Assembly (NCBI RefSeq): GCF_008764295.1
Contig: NZ_VTQX01000009.1
Coordinates: forward strand, 1-64,000
Reading direction: 5' to 3'
DNA: 64,000 bases
From: Bacillus methanolicus
Lineage (GTDB): Bacteria; Bacillota; Bacilli; Bacillales; Cytobacillaceae
The number at the start of each line of letters is the position of its first letter. The first letter of the stretch is position 1. Both the position numbers and the translations under genes were made by a program. The notes beneath the pieces were generated by a model. It saw only the letters and a list, made by a program, of their open reading frames with translations, was not told the DNA's origin and did not search any database. Of this stretch, positions 40,303 through 49,623 are shown one piece after another.

Positions 40303-40932
40303 ATGACCGTAACAATTGTAAAAAAACCTTCTTTAATTACAGATATACTTATTTACATCATTCAGGATCACTTTCCAAACTTTATTTTAAAAATATATGA
40401 CCCCCATTTTCTAGAGATGCTAATTAAAAATGAAAACATTACCGATATCATTTTAATTGATGTTGATATAGACAAGGATATAACCTTTCTTATCCAGCAT
40501 TACAAAAACTTGAACCGAAAGGTAATGATATGGACTGGAAGCATCTACAATTATAAATTAATCGATTTTTTTCGGTTAAACCTGGATGCCTATTTATATC
40601 ACAAAATGGAGGAAGAAGAATTAATTAATGCCATTAAAATGGTATTAAAGGATGAAAAATATGTTCATCCTCAATTAGCATTCATTCTTTTAAATGATTA
40701 TTATCAATTTGTTAATATTCAATTTAAAAAGCCTGCTAAACTATTAACTACTCGGGAGTGGGAAATCCTTGAACTATTAACTCAAGGGTATAAAAATGAT
40801 GAAATTGCACAAAAATTATCCTTATCTGTAAAGACTGTTAAAAACCATGTTAATTCTATCTTAAAAAAACTAGGGGTTAAAGATCGAACAAATGCTGTTA
40901 TTAAGGCTTTTAGACATAGATGGTTTTATTAG
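40303..40932 (+). CDS. NarL/LuxR-type response regulator, degenerate receiver
   Basis: This 209-residue protein has a receiver-like N-terminus (about 1-115) with IILIDVDI, whose Asp fits the phosphorylation position. The usual early acidic pair (DD/ED) near the N-terminus is missing, where it reads TVTIVKKPSLITD, so phosphorylation may not be canonical. The LuxR domain (about 145-205) is clear: LTTREWEILELLTQGYKNDE and IAQKLSLSVKTVKNHVNSIL. AGGAG at 40289-40293 and nine-base spacing set the ATG at 40303. No kinase is adjacent. It precedes the EAL gene by 47 bp and may control it. Confidence 0.85.
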   Translation: MTVTIVKKPSLITDILIYIIQDHFPNFILKIYDPHFLEMLIKNENITDIILIDVDIDKDITFLIQHYKNLNRKVMIWTGSIYNYKLIDFFRLNLDAYLYHKMEEEELINAIKMVLKDEKYVHPQLAFILLNDYYQFVNIQFKKPAKLLTTREWEILELLTQGYKNDEIAQKLSLSVKTVKNHVNSILKKLGVKDRTNAVIKAFRHRWFY

Positions 40933-40979
40933 GGTAATTTTTTTTCACGGAATTTATCATAAATGATGAGGTGAAAAAA

Positions 40980-41699
40980 ATGAAAAACAGCAATCCGTTA
41001 TCATTACATAATTTGAAAATCGAGCATTATATCCAACCTATTATCGATCTCTCCAATAATCAAGTTATTGGCTATGAGTTCTTGCTTCGTTCTGAAAACA
41101 TAAACAATCCAGAATTACTATTTAAAACGGCTTCTCAAACGAATCAACTATTTGAACTGGATATGAAATCGATTTTTCAAGCCATAGAGACAATAAATTC
41201 TCATTTTACATACTTTGAAAACATGTTACTATTTATCAATGTTTTTCCAACGACATTAATGGAAAGCAACTTCCTGCAAGGGTTATTAAACATCATCTCC
41301 AAAACGGTTCTTAAAGCAAACTCCATCGTTTTGGAAATAAATGAATCAGCAAAAGGGATGAATATCACGAAATTAAAAGAAACCGTATCCATTTATAAAA
41401 AGCACGGTTTTACCATCGCTCTTGATGATGTTGGTAAAGGTGATTCAACCGTAATGGCGCTCCTTGAAGTTGAACCGGCAATCGCAAAGATTGATAAATA
41501 TTTCTCTATTGATTTAGCGACTTCTGTAAAAAAACAAGAGATCATCAAACTTTTGTTACAGTTTCTTAAGCGTGATACCACTGTTATTTTAGAGGGCGTT
41601 GAAACGATTGAGGATTTGATGATGGCGAAATCTTTAGGAGTTCCCTATGGCCAAGGGTATTATTTAGGCAAACCGCACCCTTTATCAACACCATCATAA
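40980..41699 (+). CDS. EAL domain protein, putative c-di-GMP phosphodiesterase
   Basis: This 239-residue protein is a stand-alone EAL domain. Residues of a working phosphodiesterase are present: EFL (for EAL) in GYEFLLRS, Asn in LFINVFP, Glu in LEINES, the DD in ALDDVGKGDS, Lys in AKIDKYF, Glu in ILEGVET and Gln in GQGYYLGKP. It should hydrolyse cyclic di-GMP in the cytoplasm. GAGGTG precedes the ATG at 40980. It follows the response regulator and may form a pair with it. No GGDEF domain is attached. Confidence 0.88.
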   Translation: MKNSNPLSLHNLKIEHYIQPIIDLSNNQVIGYEFLLRSENINNPELLFKTASQTNQLFELDMKSIFQAIETINSHFTYFENMLLFINVFPTTLMESNFLQGLLNIISKTVLKANSIVLEINESAKGMNITKLKETVSIYKKHGFTIALDDVGKGDSTVMALLEVEPAIAKIDKYFSIDLATSVKKQEIIKLLLQFLKRDTTVILEGVETIEDLMMAKSLGVPYGQGYYLGKPHPLSTPS

Positions 41700-41770
41700 A
41701 AAGCCAGGTTCACGATGCAGCTACAAAAATGAAAGCACAAACATTGTAAATACTTATTGTTTCAATACTC

Positions 41771-41815
41771 TGGAGCAAAGGGAATGATGTTTCCTGCCAC
41801 TTCCCTATTGCTCCA
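41771..41815. terminator. Terminator between EAL and TetR genes
   Basis: TGGAGCAAAGGGAA (41771-41784) pairs with TTCCCTATTGCTCCA (41801-41815) with one bulged base. It overlaps the last codons of the TetR gene and serves convergent transcripts. Confidence 0.65.
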
Positions 41816-42431
41816 CTTCTTTATAAAAAGAACGCCTTAAAATGTCCTTATAACTATCCCACTCATTCATTAATTCCAATCCGACATTTTCAAAAGTCTC
41901 TATTTTCTTTAATTGAACCTCTGCAAAGCCGAGCATCGTCCAATTAAGAATATGTAGTGCTTTTTCAGGATCAATATCGTCCCGAAATTTAGAATAATCT
42001 ATGTTATCATAAACCCTATCCAATGCATTATCAAGAATATTTCCCAATCTTTGCTCTACATCATTCTTAACCTCTAGAGACTGTTCAAGCCGTGCCGATT
42101 TAAGGAAGTCAAACACCAGTGGATATTTTTGCTGTATTTTCAATTTGATTAGGCCTATTTGACTAATGCGCTTAAAAAGATCCCTTTCGTTCACATCGAC
42201 TTCTGCAAAAATGATATCTATAATTTTTAAAGCATGCTCAAGCAAATATACATATAGTTCCTTCTTATTATAAAAGTAATTGAATAAAGAACCTTTTGAT
42301 ATTTGTGCTTCCTTGACGATTTCATTTGTTGATGCTTTGTCATACCCACTTAATACAAATTGCTTCATCGCAGCATTGATAATTTTTACTTGTTTTTCAC
42401 TTTTTAAACTGTGGAATATCGAATAACTCAT
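41805..42431 (-). CDS. TetR/AcrR family regulator
   Basis: This 208-residue protein has a TetR helix-turn-helix at about residues 15-60: VLSGYDKASTNEIVKEAQIS followed by KGSLFNYFYNKKELYVYLLE. The C-terminal domain is all-helical with no family-specific motif. AAAAGGGAG before the ATG at 42431 sets the start; an ORF open to 42491 extends past it. It does not directly abut a transporter gene. The nearest candidate targets are the YdeI-like gene or the DrrAB exporter further right, on the same strand. Confidence 0.8.
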   Translation of the reverse strand: MSYSIFHSLKSEKQVKIINAAMKQFVLSGYDKASTNEIVKEAQISKGSLFNYFYNKKELYVYLLEHALKIIDIIFAEVDVNERDLFKRISQIGLIKLKIQQKYPLVFDFLKSARLEQSLEVKNDVEQRLGNILDNALDRVYDNIDYSKFRDDIDPEKALHILNWTMLGFAEVQLKKIETFENVGLELMNEWDSYKDILRRSFYKEVEQ

Positions 42432-42781
42432 TGCTAACTCCCTTTTCTTCAATAGATACGTTAATATCTTAAACTTAGCATAAATGACCAATGGGGTCTA
42501 ATGATCAAAAAGGAAGCAACAATAGATAAAAAAGACCTTTGTCCGATGGAAAAAGGCCACAGCTTCTACTATTCTAATTTGTATATTTATCAGGTTGCTG
42601 AACAAAAATATATTTCCTTCAATATCCCTATACTATTCCTGCCATGCCCCATGGGAAAGTTACTTCGGTTATGCTCCATTGCCACCGTGCTTTAAAAAAT
42701 TGTGCATAAGTTCGTCTGCGGTAAAACCTTTTAAGGGCTGATTAAGCTCAGGCAGCGGGCTTTGACGTTTCATTAAAGCTG
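42432..42781. other. Intergenic region without a supported gene
   Basis: A 64-codon ORF on the plus strand (42501-42695) has no ribosome site or domain. Nothing else was identified. Confidence 0.35.
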
Positions 42782-42967
42782 CTATTTTCTAAGTTCATGA
42801 AAGGAAACGTTAGCATCACCTTCATACTTGTTTTTAGGTCCTCGTAAAGTTTTTGTTCCTCGTCTTCTCAAAAACCTGTCAATTGTCTCCTTGCTTATAT
42901 TAGCACATCTTTTCATGTGTCGAATCAATGTCCCATTTCTACCATTCCATGTATATCTGCGAAGAGT
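42782..42967 (-). CDS. Short basic ORF or gene remnant, unknown
   Basis: About 61 codons are open with a strongly basic product (MKRCANISKETIDRFLRRRG). An internal ATG at 42925 could start a 46-residue protein, but no good ribosome site precedes it. The composition suggests DNA or RNA contact. It may be the decayed tail of a larger gene; I do not recognise it. Confidence 0.2.
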   Translation of the reverse strand, partial: TLRRYTWNGRNGTLIRHMKRCANISKETIDRFLRRRGTKTLRGPKNKYEGDANVSFHELRK

Positions 42968-43033
42968 TTAATCATTTTAATTAATGAAATATGGAAAAGT
43001 AGTATTTTGTTACCTTTCAATCAGAACTATAAT

Positions 43034-43681
43034 CTATTTCTTCTTTTGCCGATATAAATCAAAAGATTTATATCCCTGTGATAATATCTCGACCATTTGC
43101 TCCTGACGTTTTTCCCGCGTCTTTTGTTGTTTGGCAGAGAAAATATAACGAGCCCAATCTCTTTGATAACCAGCTGTTAAACTCCGATAGAAATCAAGTT
43201 CAACAGGATAGTCCCTTAATAGCTTCTCAACATCTTCAATTTTGTTCTCATAATCAGCAACAGACTGACTCGAAGCTGGAGATTTTTTAGCTTTCTTTTT
43301 CTCACGCTTTAATCCAACAACTGTAAAGACCTCATCCATGCTCACCATTCTAGAAAACTTCAAATCACTTCCATTTACATAGCCATCTTCCCCAACTTTC
43401 ATTGCTGGAAAGATCTCATCTCTGTGTACAAATGTTTCATACTTCTTATTCCCTTTTTTCGGATAGGCAAAAAATAAATATCCTTTTTCTAGCAACTGCT
43501 GCTCATCCATTATTTTCTGCGTATACTCAACCATTTCCTCAAGTAATTCCACAAAAATAAAAATAGCGTCATGCTCTCCAGAAAGCGCCGTCTTATTGTC
43601 AGTAAAAATATCATAGTCACTTGGTTGATTTAAAACAGCCAAATTTTTATACTTATGCAAATTCAATTTATCAATAATCAT
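43034..43681 (-). CDS. YdeI/OmdA family protein
   Basis: This 215-residue protein ends with the bacteriocin-protection YdeI/OmpD-associated signature: LTAGYQRDWARYIFSAKQQK followed by TREKRQEQMVEILSQGYKS. The N-terminal half (about 1-125) carries a DUF1801-like or unknown fold with HDAIFIFVELLEEMVEYTQK. Family members are cytoplasmic with roles linked to cationic peptide resistance in some bacteria; the mechanism is not established. Monocistronic. Confidence 0.72.
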   Translation of the reverse strand: MIIDKLNLHKYKNLAVLNQPSDYDIFTDNKTALSGEHDAIFIFVELLEEMVEYTQKIMDEQQLLEKGYLFFAYPKKGNKKYETFVHRDEIFPAMKVGEDGYVNGSDLKFSRMVSMDEVFTVVGLKREKKKAKKSPASSQSVADYENKIEDVEKLLRDYPVELDFYRSLTAGYQRDWARYIFSAKQQKTREKRQEQMVEILSQGYKSFDLYRQKKK

Positions 43682-43978
43682 TATTTCTACTCCCTCTTAT
43701 TCTTATATACTCACCCGCATAATCTTAAAAAGGTGTCCACAAACATTTTATCAAATCCTTATATAAAATCATAAGATTCCATGATTTCAACAGGCAATAT
43801 AGGCAGAATCGAGCTTAACCACACTAACACTTTAATCCTTCCTATTGTCACTCTTATCTACCTGAATGGAAAGCTTGAACACCTACTTCCAAAAGCACGT
43901 AAACCTAAAAATTTGCTATATGAATTGACCATACCTAAACTTTCATTCATTTTAATGATGAAGGTATGGGGCAACAAA
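43682..43978. other. Intergenic region, nothing identified
   Basis: The plus-strand frame open from 43781 before the SnoaL-like segment shows no domain and no ribosome site. It is probably just read-through of an open frame. Confidence 0.35.
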
Positions 43979-44282
43979 ATGAGTTCAGAACAAAAGAAAC
44001 TAGAATGCTCTTACAAAGAAATGGCAGTATTTTTTTTACAATTAGTTGCTAGTGAAACAGTTCAAACGGCGTTCGAGCAATATATAAGCGCAAATTTCAC
44101 TCACCACAATCCATATTTTCGCGGCAATGCTCAATCACTTATGCGTGTAATGGAAGAGAAATTCGAGGTAAAACGGGTGAGCGCAGAGAGAGAGCGTCGC
44201 TGTCCATTCAGATTCAGAGGATATCGTAGGAGCTGTGGTACATATCTTTCGTTTTGACCGCAAGCAAATTGTTGATTTATAG
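43979..44282 (+). pseudogene. Frameshifted SnoaL/NTF2-like protein gene
   Basis: The frame from ATG 43979 encodes ECSYKEMAVFFLQLVASETV and YISANFTHHNPYFRGNAQSL, a SnoaL-like NTF2-fold start. Near 44185-44195 (a GAGAGAGAG run) the homologous reading jumps one frame to VAVHSDSEDIVGAVVHIFRF then DRKQIVDL and a stop at 44282. The usual C-terminal strand of the family is missing. One slippage at the short repeat would explain the break; sequencing error is an alternative. Confidence 0.75.
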
Positions 44283-44344
44283 AAGATAGGACAAGCAATT
44301 CCAACAGATTCACCTAATGAGAACGGATTGTTCTAGAAGACTGG

Positions 44345-44378
44345 TGGTGCTGATCGCACCAAAGGGCAATCAGCACCA
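44345..44378. terminator. Hairpin after the DrrAB-type operon
   Basis: TGGTGCTGAT (44345-44354) and ATCAGCACCA (44369-44378) are perfect arms, seven bases past the permease stop. No U-tract is present on the minus strand. Confidence 0.55.
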
Positions 44379-44385
44379 TCGATAA

Positions 44386-45240
44386 TCATCCTTTTTTCTT
44401 AGACATTTTCCATAAAGTTAATAAAAAGAAAACAATCCCGATAATCAATAAATATAAAATGCTATGCCACCATTGGACAGTAATGCCACCAATTTCAAAT
44501 ACAGAGCCCATTAATAACCGGAATTCCTCCATTGCCGCTGCTGGAGCACTCTCAAAGACGAGTTGTTCAGCCGGGCCCATCATGATCTCGCGAAGCATCA
44601 TAGCTGCATGGGAAGGTGGAAATATTTTCACAAGCCATTGTACTGCCTCAGGTAAATTTCCAATCGGAATATAAATTCCTGTTAAAAAACCGATTAACGT
44701 TCCAATAATGGTTGCTGCAGCAGAAAAAGCATTGCTGCTTTTGAAAAAAGAGACAAAATAGTAAAGCATGAAGACAGAGAAGAAATCATATAAAATAATA
44801 ATAGCTAAGACTTTTGCTAAAGCAGACCAAGTGAGGAAATCTCCCCCATTTATGACAATATAAAATTGTGCAAAAATCAAGGTGAGCATTGTTAGAAGCA
44901 AGCTAATCACAAAACAGCTTAAAATATAGCTACCAGCTAAACTACTTCTTTTTATAGGCGAAGCGAAGAAATCTTTATCAATCTTCAGCTTCCGATCCTC
45001 TACCATATTACTCAATGCACTTATTCCAGTCGTAATCGGTGCAATTGCGATGATACCTGCCATCAGCCAAGAATCAATTAATGTTCCAGCTCCTTCTACA
45101 CCATCGAAATTACTTTTCATGACATCTCCCAAAAATAATAAATACAATCCTATTACAATCAGAACACTTAAAAGGGAAAAAAATACACCGGCCTTATCGC
45201 GAAAAAACACCAACAAATTCCGTTTCACTAAATATCTCAT
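44386..45240 (-). CDS. ABC-2 type exporter permease
   Basis: This 284-residue protein has six predicted membrane helices and the ABC-2 pattern: N-terminal VKRNLLVFFRDKAGVFFSLL, then helices around residues 55-265, with NLPEAVQWLVKIFPPSHAAM in the typical ABC-2 loop before the last helices. It pairs with the ATPase encoded upstream (4-bp overlap) as a DrrAB-type drug or lipid exporter. Substrate unknown. Confidence 0.85.
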   Translation of the reverse strand: MRYLVKRNLLVFFRDKAGVFFSLLSVLIVIGLYLLFLGDVMKSNFDGVEGAGTLIDSWLMAGIIAIAPITTGISALSNMVEDRKLKIDKDFFASPIKRSSLAGSYILSCFVISLLLTMLTLIFAQFYIVINGGDFLTWSALAKVLAIIILYDFFSVFMLYYFVSFFKSSNAFSAAATIIGTLIGFLTGIYIPIGNLPEAVQWLVKIFPPSHAAMMLREIMMGPAEQLVFESAPAAAMEEFRLLMGSVFEIGGITVQWWHSILYLLIIGIVFFLLTLWKMSKKKG

Positions 45241-46151
45241 TCTCTTAATCCTTTTCCTGTAATCGTGATAAACACATCATCCATTGTTCCTTTTACTACT
45301 TGAAAACCAATGATGTCCTCTTTACATTGTTCTAAAATTGGCAATGCTTCTATCGTTGCATTCAGTCTTACGGTTAGCGTATCTACTTTTCGCTCAAATT
45401 CATATCCTTCTTCTTTCAAAAGAGCCATTAATTTCTCAATGTCAGCCCCATGAATTTCCAAGTAGTCTGAGCTATACTTTTCCTTCAGTTCTGATGGTGT
45501 TCCCTTTGCCACAACCTCACCATTATCAATCACAACAACATAATCAGCTTTCGCGGCCTCCTCCATATAGTGGGTGGTAAGAAAAACCGTCATCCCTGTT
45601 TCTCGTTGAATTTGACGAATCGTTTCCCACACCCGCTGTCTCGTTTGTGGATCAAGTCCTGTCGTCGGTTCATCTAAAATCAGGATTTTCGGTTTGTTAA
45701 TCAGCGCCCTTGCAATATCTGCCCTTCTTCTTTGTCCACCGGATAATTTTCCATAGGGTTGATTTAAAAAACTTCGGACCTCTGTATAATCAATGGCATA
45801 CTCCATTCTTTCTTTCAATTCCTGGCCCGACAATCCATATAAACTGCCACGGCATATAAGATTTTCTTTCACTGTCAATAAATCATCTAAAAGACTTGTT
45901 TGAAAAACAATTCCCAATTCAGAGCGAATATTGCTATCATCCAAACCAAGTTGATGTTGATTAATGGTGACATGACCACCATCCGGCTTTAATAAAGTGC
46001 AAAGAATATCAATCGTCGTAGATTTCCCAGCTCCATTCGGACCTAAAAAGGCAAAAAGCGCCCCTTCTTCTACATAAAAATCAATTCCTTTTACTGCCTC
46101 AATGCTTCCATATGATTTCTTTAAGGCAGAAACTTCAATTATTTTCCCCAT
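45237..46151 (-). CDS. ABC exporter ATP-binding protein, DrrA-like
   Basis: This 304-residue ATPase has Walker A FLGPNGAGKSTTI, signature GKLSGGQRRRADIARAL, Walker B ILILDEPTTGLDPQTR and switch His in LTTHYMEEA. A C-terminal DUF4162-type region (about 215-300) is typical for drug-exporter ATPases. GAGGAGGT precedes the start; ATG 46151 has better spacing than ATG 46160, which abuts the ribosome site. First gene of a two-gene operon. Confidence 0.88.
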   Translation of the reverse strand: MGKIIEVSALKKSYGSIEAVKGIDFYVEEGALFAFLGPNGAGKSTTIDILCTLLKPDGGHVTINQHQLGLDDSNIRSELGIVFQTSLLDDLLTVKENLICRGSLYGLSGQELKERMEYAIDYTEVRSFLNQPYGKLSGGQRRRADIARALINKPKILILDEPTTGLDPQTRQRVWETIRQIQRETGMTVFLTTHYMEEAAKADYVVVIDNGEVVAKGTPSELKEKYSSDYLEIHGADIEKLMALLKEEGYEFERKVDTLTVRLNATIEALPILEQCKEDIIGFQVVKGTMDDVFITITGKGLRE

Positions 46152-46286
46152 TCGCAACATACCTCCTCGCTCGTTAAAATAATGGTTAGCTGAGTAAACC
46201 CGGATAACTCTTTTTAATATAGCATAGGATTAAGCTTGTAAATATAAATTTTATGTTAATTGGGAATTTTTAGACGTAAAAATAAA

Positions 46287-46312
46287 GGCGGGTTAGCATA
46301 TAGCTACCCGCC
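46287..46312 (-). terminator. Terminator of the alpha-glucoside operon
   Basis: GGCGGGT (46287-46293) and ACCCGCC (46306-46312) with an inner TAGC/GCTA are followed on the minus strand by TTTATTTTT. Confidence 0.85.
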
Positions 46313-46335
46313 CTATTCCATCTGCTCTTATTCAA

Positions 46336-48720
46336 CTATTTAAAATAATGTTGACGCTTGGCGCAAATGATCATCTTTTCGTGCTCTATTAACTTACTGT
46401 TCGCTTGTTTTTCCCCATTAATAAAGACCGTTTTCCCTTCCTCTAACCCATGAATAATGAACTCCATATCCTCCCATACTGGCTCATATTGGCTATGGCT
46501 TGTTTTACATGTTATGTCTAACTTTCCAAGCTCCATTTCAGCAGTGATGATCGCCTTGAAAAACTCCCCGTGCTCATATGCAAATGATTTCCCATCGTCC
46601 TCATAATAAGTAAAGCTAGCTTTCCCCTCTTTACTTGGATAAAGATGAATCTTTAAAAGAGTTTCATCTTGTTTAGTTGAACCTTTTACCGTACCATGCG
46701 TAATAATGGAGCCTTCCTTTACAAACAGCGGCAAAGTTTCTAAATCAGCTTCAACTAAATAGTGGTTACCACCAGATAACCTTTCGTCAGTCCAATAATT
46801 GACCCACGTTCCTTCTGGTAAATAAACAACGCGATGAAACGTATCCGGCGTTAAAATAGGGGCAACGATCAGATTCGAACCGATCATAAATTGATCAGAT
46901 AAGTTAACGGTATGTTGATCATTTGGATATTCAAGCATTAAAGCTCGCATAACAGGAAGCCCTGTTGTACTTGCTTCCTGAAACAATGTATATAAATATG
47001 GCAACCACCGATAACGTTCTTGAATATATCTTTTAATGATTTGTTCATATTTCTCTCCAAAAGACCAAGGCTCCTGATGAATTGACTTTAATTCACAATG
47101 ATTGCGAAAATATGGAGTAAATGTACCAAATTGTGTCCAGCGGGCTAATAATTGCCCATTCGAGTCATGTGCAAATCCACCGACATCTGGCCCGCAAAAA
47201 GGAACACCTGAAATACCTAAATTCATACACATCGGCAAAGCCATCTGCAAATGTTCCCAGAAGCTGCGGTTATCTCCTGTCCAAACAGTCGCATAGCGTT
47301 GAATTCCTGCATAACCAGCACGAGTTAATAAAAAAGGGCGTTTGCCATCGATCTGCTTTTTTAACCCATCATATGTTGCCTCTCCCATAAGCAAACCATA
47401 AAGATTATGAAGCTCACGATGTGTTTTTGGGTCACCATCATTATCATGGACAACATTTAAATCCATTGTTTTCGACTCATTAAAAACAGAGGGTTCATTC
47501 ATATCATTCCATACACCTTCGATCCCTAATTTGGTGTAAAATTGATGGCTCTCTCCCCACCATCGACGTACATCTTTTTTGGTGAAATCAGGAAAGGCAC
47601 TTTTCCCTGGCCATACATCACCGTGGAAGATTTCTCCATCTAAATATTTGCAAAGCATATCACCTCTAATTCCTTCTTGATAAAGATAGTATTCGGGATC
47701 AGCTTTAACTCCGGGATCAACGATTGGGACAATATGCACCCCTTCTACCCTTAATTCCTCGATTAATTTTTCCGGATTTGAAAAGCGCTCTTGATCAAAT
47801 GTAAACACACGATAGCCATCCATATGATGAATATCTAAGTAAACAGCATCTAATGGAATAGATTTTTCTTTAAAAGTTTGCACTAATTCCCTCACTTCTT
47901 GCTCTGTTTTATAACTGTATCTTGATTGGTGATAACCTAATGCCCATTTTGGTGGAAGCGGCATTTTCCCAGTAATAGCCGTGTACTGTTCGATTACATG
48001 TTTAGGAGTAGGACCTCCGAATATATAATAATCTAACTGGCCTCTCTCCGCTAAAAAAGAATAGGTCTCTGTTGATGATTTCAGATCGAAAATGCTTTTA
48101 GATGGATTATCTAAAAAGATTCCATACGCTTTCCCTTGACGGACTGCCATAAAATAAGGAATAGATTGATAAATAGGATCTGTTTCGGGATTGTGAGGGG
48201 CATATACATCCGTATTCCACATCGTCAGCTTTTCACCGCGTTTATCTAAGTAGCCCGTTTTTTCTCCAAATCCGTAAAAATGTTGATCCTCCACCATTTG
48301 TTTATAACAGATCACCCCTTTAGTCTCGTTAAAAGCCATTCCCTGATCTGCCTCTTCAAGAAGCAATGAGCCATTTTGATCAAAAACAGATATTAAGAGC
48401 GGAGTTTTATTTATATGAAGCGAGAGCTTCTTACTTTTTAAATAGAGTTCTTCCTGATTCTCTTGCAACGACAAGTTCAATTGCACAGGTTTCTTTATCA
48501 CTGCTCTTGTCGTTTGCTTTGAAGGTTTCTTCTTCGGATTCATCATAATACGGACAATATCATCTCGATAAAATATAATCGTAACATAGCCATTTTCAGC
48601 TTCCATTTCTAAAATATGCTTGCTCTCAAACGCATGAGATACAAGCGCCCCTACACTTCTATAACGAGTATGTTGCTCGTATTCTTTATCTGGTAGGATT
48701 GCAAAACTGGTATCATTCAT
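46336..48720 (-). CDS. Alpha-glucosidase, glycoside hydrolase family 31
   Basis: This 794-residue enzyme has an N-terminal beta-sandwich (about 1-230) and a GH31 barrel (about 240-600). The catalytic nucleophile Asp lies in GIEGVWNDMNEPSVFNE. WTGDNRSFWEHLQ and PFCGPDVGGFAHD are further GH31 landmarks. It has no signal peptide, so it works on imported oligosaccharides in the cytoplasm. GGAGGGG precedes the ATG. Last gene of the importer operon, 60 bp after the MalG gene. B. subtilis has a GH13 enzyme (MalL) in the equivalent operon, so the preferred linkage here may differ. Confidence 0.92.
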   Translation of the reverse strand: MNDTSFAILPDKEYEQHTRYRSVGALVSHAFESKHILEMEAENGYVTIIFYRDDIVRIMMNPKKKPSKQTTRAVIKKPVQLNLSLQENQEELYLKSKKLSLHINKTPLLISVFDQNGSLLLEEADQGMAFNETKGVICYKQMVEDQHFYGFGEKTGYLDKRGEKLTMWNTDVYAPHNPETDPIYQSIPYFMAVRQGKAYGIFLDNPSKSIFDLKSSTETYSFLAERGQLDYYIFGGPTPKHVIEQYTAITGKMPLPPKWALGYHQSRYSYKTEQEVRELVQTFKEKSIPLDAVYLDIHHMDGYRVFTFDQERFSNPEKLIEELRVEGVHIVPIVDPGVKADPEYYLYQEGIRGDMLCKYLDGEIFHGDVWPGKSAFPDFTKKDVRRWWGESHQFYTKLGIEGVWNDMNEPSVFNESKTMDLNVVHDNDGDPKTHRELHNLYGLLMGEATYDGLKKQIDGKRPFLLTRAGYAGIQRYATVWTGDNRSFWEHLQMALPMCMNLGISGVPFCGPDVGGFAHDSNGQLLARWTQFGTFTPYFRNHCELKSIHQEPWSFGEKYEQIIKRYIQERYRWLPYLYTLFQEASTTGLPVMRALMLEYPNDQHTVNLSDQFMIGSNLIVAPILTPDTFHRVVYLPEGTWVNYWTDERLSGGNHYLVEADLETLPLFVKEGSIITHGTVKGSTKQDETLLKIHLYPSKEGKASFTYYEDDGKSFAYEHGEFFKAIITAEMELGKLDITCKTSHSQYEPVWEDMEFIIHGLEEGKTVFINGEKQANSKLIEHEKMIICAKRQHYFK

Positions 48721-48780
48721 ATTCTTGTCCCCTCCAAAAGTTGTTCATCTATAAAATGCTAACTATTAAATAAGCTTTTA

Positions 48781-49623
48781 TTATCCCTTTGTGGCGCCAG
48801 AGGTTAAACCGCTAATTAAATAGCGCTGCAGCATTAAAAAAACGATAGCTATCGGAACTGCAATTAAAATGGAGCCAGCAGCAAACCTGGTAAAGTTGTT
48901 AGCAAATTGAGCATTAACAAAATTATAAAGCCCTAATGCCAGCGTATAATTCTCTGGACTTCGTAAAATAATTCTCGGCAGAATAAAGTCCATGAATGGA
49001 GCCATAAAATTGAATAAGGCAACAACAGCAAGAATTGGCTTCGCAAGCGGCAGCATGATCGTAAATAACACGCGAAAATGTCCCGCCCCATCCATTCTCG
49101 CTGATTCATCTAATTCCCTCGGAATTGTATCGAAGTAACCTTTCACAAGAAATGCGTTCATAGGAATCGAACCACCGATGTAAATAATGATTAAGCCTAA
49201 AAGTGAATCCAGCAATCCAACTAAGTTTAATAAGATATAGATCGCTACCATCGCCATTAGCACAGGAAACATTTGCAATAAAAGAAATGTGTATAAGCCG
49301 TATTTACGACCAACAAAGCGATATCTTGAAAAGGCATAGGCGACAAGTGAAACGCAAATCGTCGAACCAATTGATGCAGCAAATGCAACGATCAATGTGT
49401 TCTTATACCAAAGCAAATAATCGCTGTCTGGATCAGTAAACAACCAAATATAATGTTTAAACGACCAATTTTCGGGGATCATTTTTGCACCAAAAAGGCT
49501 GGAGCCTGGATTTAATGAAAGTCCAAACGTCCAAAGAAGAGGGTACAAAATAATGACAAACATGATGAAAATACTTCCATAGATCCCGATTAATTGTAAT
49601 ATGTTTTTCGTTTTACTATTCAT
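48781..49623 (-). CDS. mdxG: Maltodextrin-type ABC permease MdxG/MalG
   Basis: This 280-residue permease has six membrane helices and the MalG EAA loop YFDTIPRELDESARMDGAGH then FRVLFTIMLPLAKPILAVV. The C-terminus ALMLQRYLISGLTSGATKG is characteristic. Its start overlaps the MdxF stop by one base (TAATG), indicating coupled translation. It forms the channel with MdxF for alpha-glucoside uptake. The symbol is by likeness to B. subtilis MdxG. Confidence 0.88.
   Translation of the reverse strand: MNSKTKNILQLIGIYGSIFIMFVIILYPLLWTFGLSLNPGSSLFGAKMIPENWSFKHYIWLFTDPDSDYLLWYKNTLIVAFAASIGSTICVSLVAYAFSRYRFVGRKYGLYTFLLLQMFPVLMAMVAIYILLNLVGLLDSLLGLIIIYIGGSIPMNAFLVKGYFDTIPRELDESARMDGAGHFRVLFTIMLPLAKPILAVVALFNFMAPFMDFILPRIILRSPENYTLALGLYNFVNAQFANNFTRFAAGSILIAVPIAIVFLMLQRYLISGLTSGATKG

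Noticed and set aside
42501-42695. 64-codon plus-strand ORF
   Set aside because: No ribosome binding site and no recognisable domain; it lies in the TetR upstream region.
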